Position numbers and translations under genes: made by a program
Part shown: one piece after another, positions 1 through 5,625 of the stretch
How the letters are laid out: every line of letters starts with the position of its first letter
Numbering within the stretch: the stretch's first letter is position 1
Notes under the pieces: generated by a model
Databases searched by the model: none
What the model saw: only the letters and a program-made list of their open reading frames with translations
Told to the model about the DNA's origin: nothing
Source: VRUE01 sp040901495
GTDB lineage: Bacteria; Actinomycetota; Thermoleophilia; Solirubrobacterales; 70-9
Direction of reading: 5' to 3'
Length of the DNA: 16,937 nucleotides
NCBI GenBank assembly: GCA_040901495.1
Contig: JBBDYO010000063.1
Span: forward strand, 1-16,937

Positions 1-479
1 TTGTTCCAGGTCCGGATTGAGTCGAGGCCCTCGATCGGCGGCATCGCGGCACCGCTGCCGGTCGCCACGATCACGGCCTGTGCGGCGTGCAGGGTGGTGT
101 TCCCGACGATTACGCTTCGCTCGCCATCGAGTCGGCCCTCGCCGCGAAACAGCTCGATGCCCTTCTCCTCGAGCCAGGGGAGTTGGGGTGAGTCGTCGAG
201 CCCGTGGACAACCTCGTCGCGACGTTCGAGGACGGCCTGGGGGTCGAGATTGCTGCTCACGGCCTCCGCCACACCGGGCACCCGCTTCGCCTCGGCGAGC
301 AGCTCTCCAGGGCGCAGAAGGGCCTTCGACGGCATGCATGCGTAGTAGGCGCACTCGCCACCGACCAGGTGCTGCTCGACGATCGCGACACTGAGGCCGC
401 CATCGACAAGGCGCCCGGAGCAAACCTGGCCGGCGGGACCGGAACCGATCACGATCGCGTCGAATTGGCGCTCGCTCAT
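1..479 (-). CDS. Pyridine nucleotide-disulfide oxidoreductase (FAD-dependent), N-terminal part
   Basis: Partial: the gene runs off the left edge, leaving about 159 N-terminal residues, translated from the reverse complement. Residues 5-17 hold the FAD-binding beta-alpha-beta start with GSGPAG at 12-17. GGECAYYACMPSKALL (40-55) matches the redox-active disulfide of class I flavoprotein disulfide reductases, with the cysteine pair at 43 and 48. A second nucleotide-fold motif, VATGSG, lies at 138-143. The family includes dihydrolipoyl dehydrogenase, mercuric reductase and related NAD(P)H-dependent reductases; these use FAD and the Cys pair to pass electrons between NAD(P)H and a disulfide or metal substrate. 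The specificity-determining C-terminal half is missing, so no member is named. The ATG at 479 gives the usual short lead before the FAD motif. An in-frame ATG at 542 also exists but would overlap the tmRNA promoter. No clear Shine-Dalgarno site is seen. Confidence 0.85.
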   Translation of the reverse strand, partial: MSERQFDAIVIGSGPAGQVCSGRLVDGGLSVAIVEQHLVGGECAYYACMPSKALLRPGELLAEAKRVPGVAEAVSSNLDPQAVLERRDEVVHGLDDSPQLPWLEEKGIELFRGEGRLDGERSVIVGNTTLHAAQAVIVATGSGAAMPPIEGLDSIRTWN

Positions 480-499
480 CTTGGAGGCTGGTACCCGCT

Positions 500-530
500 T
501 TGCACCGTCGCCATCCGGAAAACGTACAAT
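500..530 (+). promoter_or_regulatory. Probable sigma-70-type promoter of the tmRNA gene
   Basis: TTGCAC (500-505) and TACAAT (525-530) are separated by 19 bp, so they make a slightly long-spaced housekeeping promoter. The -10 ends 17 nt before the mature tmRNA 5' end at 548, leaving a short leader that RNase P would remove. The nine bases TACAATCGA recur at the -10 of the response regulator (11783-11791). Confidence 0.5.
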
Positions 531-547
531 CGATGACGACATAGCAC

Positions 548-906
548 GGGGGCGACAGGCTTCGACTTGGCCGATCCGTGCGAATGGTCGCAGGTCGAGG
601 TGGCCGGAGGCCTCGTTAAACACCGGCACCAACCAATACGTGCGGACCATGAGTTCGCCCTCGCTGCTTAGTTCATAGCTAAGTGAGTGAGAGTCGGCCC
701 TCCTGCGCCCGCGGGGAGGGGTACCGGCTTCAATTGCGGGCTTACCGTGGCGGATCGCCCCGTCCGCCAGGGGACACTTCAGAGGGCTTTATCTCCCGTA
801 GTGCCCGCCGGCGCGGACCCCGGGAGACGAGAATCAAGCGCCGGCTAAACCTGTAGAAGCCTTCGCACTACGACCGAGGACGTGGGTTCGATTCCCACCG
901 CCTCCA
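548..906 (+). ncRNA. ssrA: Transfer-messenger RNA (tmRNA, trans-translation)
   Basis: tmRNA rescues ribosomes stalled on broken mRNAs and tags their products for proteolysis. The 5' end GGGGGCG (548-554) pairs with CGCCTCC (899-905) as a 7-bp acceptor stem, followed by discriminator A906. The third pair is G550-U903, the G3-U70 identity element for alanyl-tRNA synthetase. The T arm near 881-898 (GTGGG, TTCGATT, CCCAC) is canonical. GTGCGAA near 578-584 can pair with TTCGCAC near 864-870 as helix 2. A first pseudoknot can form from CGAGG 596-600 with CCTCG 611-615 and GCCGG 603-607 with CCGGC 623-627. The tag reading frame follows, and its stop lies in a hairpin (CTTAG 667-671 with CTAAG 678-682). 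The 3' CCA is not encoded. The length of 359 nt is typical. SmpB is not in the window. Confidence 0.95.
642..671 (+). other. tmRNA proteolysis-tag reading frame (ADHEFALAA)
   Basis: This is the messenger part of the tmRNA. The codons GCG GAC CAT GAG TTC GCC CTC GCT GCT TAG encode ADHEFALAA, ending in the near-universal ALAA degron. GCG642 is chosen as resume codon because it lies 14 nt past the inferred pseudoknot 1. It is also preceded by AATACGT, which resembles the AAUAGUC before the E. coli resume codon. The frame is open further upstream, so a longer tag starting at CAC621 is possible. However, that codon would fall inside the pseudoknot and would not give the usual first Ala. Confidence 0.8.
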
Positions 907-909
907 CTT

Positions 910-937
910 TCGGCAATACGCCAAGGGGCTTTGCCGA
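910..937. terminator. Possible bidirectional terminator hairpin
   Basis: TCGGCAA (910-916) can pair with TTGCCGA (931-937) across a 14-nt loop. It lies between the convergent tmRNA (ends 906) and the winged-helix gene (ends 941). There is no T tract and the stem is short, so this is a weak call based mostly on position. Confidence 0.35.
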
Positions 938-940
938 GCC

Positions 941-1231
941 TCAATCTTCCGGCGAGAAGCGATAGCCGAGCCCGCTGTGGGTGTGGATCAGCTCACGGCC
1001 CGGCATGGCCTCGGCCAGCTTCGTGCGCAGACGGCTGATGTAGACGTCCACCGAGCGATCGCTTCGTCGCCACTGCCGCCCCCATACCTCGCCGTAGAGC
1101 TCTTCGCGCGTCACGATTCGCTGGGGACGGGCCGCCAGGGCGGCCAGAAGTCGCAGCTCGCGTGCGGTCAGGCTGAGGGGCCGGCCGTCAACGAGAGCGG
1201 TGTGCTCTTCGGGAAGGATCTCCAACGCCAT
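941..1231 (-). CDS. Stand-alone OmpR/PhoB-type winged-helix DNA-binding protein (no receiver domain)
   Basis: The protein has 96 residues that are almost entirely one OmpR/PhoB effector domain. A four-stranded N-terminal beta part (1-20) is followed by LTARELRLLAALA (21-33), the recognition-helix region with DRSVDVYISRLRTKL (58-72) and the C-terminal wing with IHTHSGLGYRF (82-92). The last two blocks closely match the response regulator at 11808-12641 (DRSVDVFIRKLRQKL and IHTHFGVGYRF). The gene has no receiver. An in-frame stop lies 13 codons upstream (1271-1273) and the peroxiredoxin gene ends at 1354, so no room remains for one. In PhoB, the isolated DNA-binding domain binds without phosphorylation, so this protein could be constitutively active or compete for Pho sites; that is inference. 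A Pho-like box lies just upstream. The ATG at 1231 is the only good start, and it has no clear Shine-Dalgarno site. Confidence 0.85.
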   Translation of the reverse strand: MALEILPEEHTALVDGRPLSLTARELRLLAALAARPQRIVTREELYGEVWGRQWRRSDRSVDVYISRLRTKLAEAMPGRELIHTHSGLGYRFSPED

Positions 1232-1279
1232 CGTGTCGAGAGAGCATCGCCCCGTGAGGTGACGGTGCGGTTACGCGGC

Positions 1280-1307
1280 CGTCAAGGCGGTGTGAACGGC
1301 TTGTGAA
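1280..1307 (-). promoter_or_regulatory. Pho-box-like direct repeat upstream of the winged-helix gene
   Basis: Reading in gene direction (minus strand), TTCACA (1307-1302), five bases, TTCACA (1296-1291), five bases, then the weaker TTGACG (1285-1280). The 11-bp period and hexamer match the TT(A/T/C)ACA-N5 boxes known for Bacillus PhoP and resemble actinobacterial PHO boxes. The same layout occurs before the response regulator and before pstS in this window. It lies 50-75 bp before the ATG at 1231. A GTAAC at 1275-1271 on the minus strand could be part of a weak -10. Confidence 0.55.
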
Positions 1308-1353
1308 AACAACCAAGCCGACGCATCACGGTTCAGCCAGGATCCCTTGGGCG

Positions 1354-1917
1354 TTAGGTGCGTAGGCGCAGCCAGGCAATTACCTCGTCGGCGTTGCGGT
1401 CCGGCGGGAAGACGGGGTAGAAGGCTTTGGCGATGTGGCCGCCCTCGGCGACGAATGTGAGCCTCTTATAGAGAGTCATGCCCTCGACTTCGAACGTCGG
1501 TAGCCGGAGGCTTGCGGCCAGGCTTAGATTGGCATCGCTCAACAGCGAGAAGGGGATGTGCTCACGCTCAGCGAACTCGCTCTGCTCGGCCGGGCTCTGG
1601 GCGCTGATCCCGACCACCGAGGCGCCGAGCCCGGTGAACTCGGTGAGGCTGTCGCGGTAGGCGCAGCTCTGCGGCGTGCAGCCGCGGGCGCCGGGGATGC
1701 TGTCCCAGCCCTGCGGCGAGGGCTCGCCCGGCGTCCCGGTCCGGGGGTAGACGTAGGCGACGAGCACCTCGCCCGCCAGCTCGGCCAGGCTCTCCGTCCC
1801 GCCGCGAGTCGAGGCGAGGCGCAGGTTCGGCAGCATCATGTGGGCCAGGTGGTCGGCGGCGCCGTCGTCGAGGGGGACGGGAAGGTCGGGGGGAAGCTCG
1901 CGGTAGTCGGCGCTCAT
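1354..1917 (-). CDS. Peroxiredoxin, PrxQ/BCP-like
   Basis: A thiol peroxidase of about 187 residues that would reduce hydrogen peroxide or organic hydroperoxides in the cytoplasm using a thioredoxin-type donor. GCTPQSCAYRD (79-89) carries the peroxidatic Cys80 and a second Cys five residues later (85). This is the spacing of the PrxQ/BCP group, where the second cysteine resolves the sulfenic acid. YPRTGTPG (57-64) corresponds to the family's YP..x.T.G strand, but about 15 extra residues separate it from the cysteine motif. VVGISAQSP (101-109) and SLLSDANLSLAASL (125-138) are further family hallmarks. The ATG at 1917 is preferred over one at 1971, because the longer version would run into the divergent DUF1697 start and adds a non-conserved Arg/Asp-rich lead. 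Its nearest downstream neighbour is the winged-helix gene, 122 bp away. Confidence 0.85.
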   Translation of the reverse strand: MSADYRELPPDLPVPLDDGAADHLAHMMLPNLRLASTRGGTESLAELAGEVLVAYVYPRTGTPGEPSPQGWDSIPGARGCTPQSCAYRDSLTEFTGLGASVVGISAQSPAEQSEFAEREHIPFSLLSDANLSLAASLRLPTFEVEGMTLYKRLTFVAEGGHIAKAFYPVFPPDRNADEVIAWLRLRT

Positions 1918-1970
1918 ATCGCCATCGTCGCAGTCACGCCGGGAGTCGGGCCTTCGTAAGCTGAGCCGCA

Positions 1971-2513
1971 ATGTCTCGTTACGTCGCCTTTCTGCGCGGG
2001 ATGAACCTCGGCAACCGGCGGATCAAGAACGACGAGCTTCGCTCGCTTTTCGAGGGGCTCGGGTTCGACGGGGTGGCGACCTTTCGCGCCAGCGGCAACG
2101 TCGTCTTCAGCGCGGGTGGCAGGGGTGGCGAGGAGGCGCTGGCGAAACGGATCGAAGCCGGCTTGGAGGAAGGGCTCGGTTATGAGGTGCCGGTGTTCCT
2201 GCGCAGTGGCGCCGAGGTGGGGGCGATCGCCGCGCGTCAACCCTTCAATCCCAAGCTGGTCGAGAGCTCAAGCGGCAAGCTGCAGGTGGCGCTGCTCATC
2301 AAGAAGCCATCCGCTTCGGCTCGCAAGACGGCGCTCGCCCTGTCGAGTGAGGCTGACCGCCTCGCGATCGACGGTCGCGAGCTCTACTGGCTCCCCGCCG
2401 GCGGGATCTCGGAATCCGAGCTGGATCTGAAGGCGCTCGACGTCACCCTCGGCACGACGACCGTCAGGACGATGGGCACGATCGAGCAGATCGCCGCCAA
2501 GCACCTTGCTTAG
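1971..2513 (+). CDS. DUF1697 domain-containing protein
   Basis: A protein of 180 residues beginning RYVAFLRGMNLGNRRIKNDEL, followed by LGFDGVATFRASGNVVFSA. This N-terminal pattern (FLRGMNLG, then F.ASGNVVF) is diagnostic of DUF1697. Proteins of this family are usually 170-190 residues and cytoplasmic, so the length fits a complete gene. No biochemical function is established for the family, and no catalytic residues can be pointed out. The ATG at 1971 gives the standard family N-terminus. The gene diverges from the peroxiredoxin with 53 bp between starts, so the two may share a promoter region. Confidence 0.85.
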   Translation: MSRYVAFLRGMNLGNRRIKNDELRSLFEGLGFDGVATFRASGNVVFSAGGRGGEEALAKRIEAGLEEGLGYEVPVFLRSGAEVGAIAARQPFNPKLVESSSGKLQVALLIKKPSASARKTALALSSEADRLAIDGRELYWLPAGGISESELDLKALDVTLGTTTVRTMGTIEQIAAKHLA

Positions 2514-2572
2514 ACGCTTGATTCCACGGGGGCCCCACACCCAAAGGAGTCTCAAAGAGAACGGCGAAGCGC

Positions 2573-2611
2573 TTCCGGCATTTACCCCCAGCAGCGGGGT
2601 AGATGCCGGAA
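2573..2611. repeat. Long intergenic inverted repeat (16-bp stem, 7-nt loop)
   Basis: TTCCGGCATTTACCCC (2573-2588) pairs with GGGGTAGATGCCGGAA (2596-2611). All 16 positions pair, one of them as G-U, across the loop CAGCAGC. It sits 60 bp after the DUF1697 stop and about 100 bp before the stop of the convergent hydrolase gene. No T run follows on either strand, so it is either an actinobacterial U-less terminator for both genes or a different structured element. The rest of the 195-bp gap (2514-2708) shows nothing recognisable. Confidence 0.7.
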
Positions 2612-2708
2612 CGGTGAGCCATGGGGCTCTCGGTTGAGCACGTTTGACGGATCCGATGGGCCACTGGATTCCGCAACGTCGACCGCGGCCTCTTTGCTTC
2701 GAGCCTCG

Positions 2709-3665
2709 TTATGTTCGACGCGGTGGAATCGGCCGGCTAAAGGCGTCGGAGCGGGGGAGGGCGGCGAGCTCGACGTCGGCGCTGACCGCGCCGATCTCGT
2801 TCGGAAGCTCGGAGAGCTGCACGTTGGAGACGAACTCCATCGGCCGGCCGAGCGGGCGGAAGAAGTTGTCGTAGTGGGTCGGGACGACGACCCTTGGGTC
2901 GAGGCGGGGGAGGATGCGCTTCCAGTAGTCGCGGGTGAAGCCGCGCCCGGCGACGCCGGCCAGGAACACGTCGACGCCTCGCTCGCGGATCGCGTCGTCG
3001 ACGAGGTTGGCGCTGCCCTGGTGGTAGAAGCGCAGCCCCGCGACCTCGATTGAGATGCCCCAAACCTGCCCGCAGCGGTAGGCGACCGGAGAGAGCGAGT
3101 CGAGGTGCTCGCAGGTGAGTTCGCCGTCGTAGGGGACGGCGAGGCCGAGCAGCAGCTTCGAATGGACGCTGGGTGTGAAGCTGACCTCGAAAGGCCCGAG
3201 TTCGTAGGTCCGGTAGGGCTCGACCTCGACCGCGCGCTCGGCCAGGCCGTGCAGCGCCATCAGGTTGACCAGCGAGCTGGACCCGTACGCCTTGCAGCCG
3301 AAGCGGCGGGCAATCGCCGGCGCATCGACCGCGTGGTCGAAGTGGGTGTGGCCGACCAGCACGCCTGCCACCTCGCCGGGCGCTTTGACGAACCGGTCGA
3401 GTGCCGCCGGGTCGGGCAGCGTGGGCCGGCGCAGCGCGAGGTCGCGGAACGGGACGCGCGACAGGTAGGGGTCGATGAACAGCGTCTGTCCCTCGTAGGT
3501 GATCCGGTAGCCGGACACCCCCAGCCATTCGACTTCCAGGCCCGCCGGCAGCTCCAGCGGCCTCCGCTCGAGCTCAACCAACGCCTGGCCGTCGTCGCGT
3601 TCGCTGGAGCGCTTCGTCGCGCGAGCCTTCGCCAACTCACCGATGTGCCGCAGCGGCCCAGCCAT
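2709..3665 (-). CDS. Metallo-beta-lactamase-fold hydrolase (UlaG/NAPE-PLD-like)
   Basis: A protein of 318 residues. The signature HTHFDH at 106-111 provides the HxHxDH metal ligands of the metallo-beta-lactamase superfamily. Further likely ligands or catalytic positions are His168 (TPSVHSK), the HQGSANLVDD segment (215-224) and His264 (VVPTHYDNF). FIDPYLSR (63-70) is the strand that precedes the metal site in the UlaG-like branch, whose members hydrolyse lactone or phosphodiester bonds. No substrate can be deduced. The first 40 residues are charged and precede the fold; there is no signal peptide, so it is probably cytoplasmic. The ATG at 3665 is 46 bp from the divergent ABC-F start. Confidence 0.85.
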   Translation of the reverse strand: MAGPLRHIGELAKARATKRSSERDDGQALVELERRPLELPAGLEVEWLGVSGYRITYEGQTLFIDPYLSRVPFRDLALRRPTLPDPAALDRFVKAPGEVAGVLVGHTHFDHAVDAPAIARRFGCKAYGSSSLVNLMALHGLAERAVEVEPYRTYELGPFEVSFTPSVHSKLLLGLAVPYDGELTCEHLDSLSPVAYRCGQVWGISIEVAGLRFYHQGSANLVDDAIRERGVDVFLAGVAGRGFTRDYWKRILPRLDPRVVVPTHYDNFFRPLGRPMEFVSNVQLSELPNEIGAVSADVELAALPRSDAFSRPIPPRRT

Positions 3666-3711
3666 CGCTGCAGGTTACGCCGGTTCGCATGTCGACTAAG
3701 TTGGGTCACCG

Positions 3712-5619
3712 ATGGCTATCGCGACCGCGACAACCCTGGACGTCCACGTCGGCGGCAAGCTGCTGTTCGCCGACGTTTCCTTCAAGCTCGAGCCGGGGGA
3801 GCGGATGACGCTCTCTGGGCGCAACGGCGCCGGCAAGTCGACGCTGCTGCGGATCCTCGCCGGAGAGCTCTCGCCCGACTCGGGCAGCCTCGTCCTGCAG
3901 AAAGGCGCGCGGGTGGCCCTGCACGACCAGCGGCCCCCGCGGGAGCCGGAGCTCTCCCTCGGCGAGTACGTCTTCGCCGGCCGCACGGACATGCTGGAGG
4001 CCGAGGCGGAGCTGACCCGGCTGGAGGCGGCGATGGGGGCGGGCAGCCCCGACGAGGAGATGCTGCGTGCCTACTCGGCGGTGCAGCAGCGCTTTGAGCA
4101 CGGCGGGGGATACCGCTGGCGCGACGATGTCCTTGCCGTGCTCAGCGGGCTCGGCTTCGAGCACGCAGAGGCTGAGCGCCCGCTCTCGACCTTCTCCGGC
4201 GGGGAGCTGACCCGCGCCTCCCTGGCCCGCTCCCTGGCCGCCCGCCCCGACCTGCTGCTGCTCGACGAGCCGACCAACCATCTCGACATTCCCTCGCTGG
4301 AGTGGCTGGAGGGCTATCTCTGCGACCTCGACGCCGCCGTCGTCCTAGTCGCCCACGATCGCTGGTTCCTGGAGGCAGTCGGCACCTCGGTCCTCGAGCT
4401 CGAGGCGAAGCGCGCCCGCTTCTTCGCCGGCCCCTGGCACGCCTGGCGCCAGGAGCAGGCAGCGCGCCAGATCGCGCTCGGCAAGGCGATCGAGCGCCAG
4501 CAGGCGGAGATCGAGCGGATGGAGCGCTTCGTCGAGCGCTTCCGCTACAAGGCGACGAAGGCCAAACAGGCGCAGTCGCGGGTCAAGCAGATCGAGAAGA
4601 AAAAGCGCGACGGCCCGCAGGCCGAACGCCGCGACACCCGCAACCTGCGCTTCTCCTTCGCTGCGCCCGAGCGCCCGGGGCGGGTCGTGCTGAAGATGGT
4701 CGACGCGACGATCGAGGTCCCAGGCCGCACCCTGCTCTCGGGGGCGAGCCTCGAGGTCGAACGCGACGAACACGTCGTCCTGGTCGGCGCCAACGGGACC
4801 GGCAAGACGACTCTGATCGAAACCCTGGCCGGTCGCCGCGAGTCCGCTGCGGGCATCGTTCGCACCGGGCACAACGTCAAGGTTGGGTACCTCTCCCAGC
4901 ATGCCGACACCGCTGCCGGGGAGGGCACCGTGCTCGATGCGGCGCAGCGGGAGACGGGCCTGAGTGGCCCGAAGGCACGGGCGCTGCTGGGCGGATTCCT
5001 CTTCTCCGGCGCCGATGCCGAGAAGTCACTGAACGACATCTCCGGCGGCGAGCAGCGCCGGCTCTCGCTGGCGATCCTGGTTGCCTCCGGCGCCAACGTC
5101 CTGATCCTCGACGAGCCGACCAACCACCTCGACGTGGAGAGTCGCGAGGCACTCGAGGACGCGCTCACCGCCTTCGAGGGCGCGGTGGTGCTGATCTCCC
5201 ACGATCGGGCGCTTCTGGAGGCCGTCGGCAGCCGCACGCTGGTCTGCGAAGGAGGACAGCTGCACAGCCACCCGACCGGGTGGGCCGAGTACCAGCGGCG
5301 GCGCGAGGAGAGCGAGGCCGCCGCCGCGACTGCCGTGGCAGCAGCCAAGCCGTCGCGATCGCGGCGCGGACAGCACTCTGGGCCCTCGCCGAAGAAGGCG
5401 ACCCGCAAGGCCGGGCGCCTTGCCGAGCGGATCGAGAAAGCCGAGGCTGAGCTACGCGATCTCGAGGAGGAACTGGCCGATCCGAGTGCTTGGTCGAGCC
5501 CGGATAGGACGGAGCGGGCAAGCAAGCGGCACGAGGCCGCCAAGCGGGCGGTCGCGGAGCTCTACGAACAGTGGGAAGAGGCCGAGCAGGAAATCAGCGC
5601 GGCTGGCGATTCGCGCTGA
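3712..5619 (+). CDS. ABC-F family ATPase (Uup/EttA-like ribosome-associated protein)
   Basis: A protein of 635 residues with two complete ABC domains and no membrane segment. Domain 1 has Walker A GRNGAGKS (36-43), signature FSGGE (161-165) and Walker B LLLLDEPTNHLD (181-192). Domain 2 has GANGTGKT (359-366), ISGGE (443-447) and LILDEPTNHLD (464-474). The linker at about 243-310 is Arg/Lys/Gln-rich and helical, like the P-site tRNA interaction motif of ABC-F proteins. The C-terminal 100 residues are a charged coiled coil after a Ser/Arg/Lys-rich hinge, as in Uup. ABC-F proteins act on ribosomes, either in translation or in resistance to ribosome-targeting antibiotics. The sequence alone does not separate these roles. 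The stop is only 6 bp from the stop of the convergent beta-helix gene, leaving no room for a separate terminator. Confidence 0.9.
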   Translation: MAIATATTLDVHVGGKLLFADVSFKLEPGERMTLSGRNGAGKSTLLRILAGELSPDSGSLVLQKGARVALHDQRPPREPELSLGEYVFAGRTDMLEAEAELTRLEAAMGAGSPDEEMLRAYSAVQQRFEHGGGYRWRDDVLAVLSGLGFEHAEAERPLSTFSGGELTRASLARSLAARPDLLLLDEPTNHLDIPSLEWLEGYLCDLDAAVVLVAHDRWFLEAVGTSVLELEAKRARFFAGPWHAWRQEQAARQIALGKAIERQQAEIERMERFVERFRYKATKAKQAQSRVKQIEKKKRDGPQAERRDTRNLRFSFAAPERPGRVVLKMVDATIEVPGRTLLSGASLEVERDEHVVLVGANGTGKTTLIETLAGRRESAAGIVRTGHNVKVGYLSQHADTAAGEGTVLDAAQRETGLSGPKARALLGGFLFSGADAEKSLNDISGGEQRRLSLAILVASGANVLILDEPTNHLDVESREALEDALTAFEGAVVLISHDRALLEAVGSRTLVCEGGQLHSHPTGWAEYQRRREESEAAAATAVAAAKPSRSRRGQHSGPSPKKATRKAGRLAERIEKAEAELRDLEEELADPSAWSSPDRTERASKRHEAAKRAVAELYEQWEEAEQEISAAGDSR

Positions 5620-5625
5620 CCGCGT

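Noticed and set aside
621..671. Longer tmRNA tag HRHQPIRADHEFALAA
   Set aside because: The first codons would lie in pseudoknot 1 and the usual first Ala would be missing; kept only as an alternative.
481..678. Open frame of 65 codons crossing the tmRNA
   Set aside because: It runs through the tmRNA promoter, acceptor stem and tag in the wrong frame; the RNA gene explains the region.
2640..2708. Possible tRNA-like sequence (GGATTCC, GTTCGAC, GGAATC)
   Set aside because: No acceptor stem, no complete T arm and no anticodon arm can be drawn.
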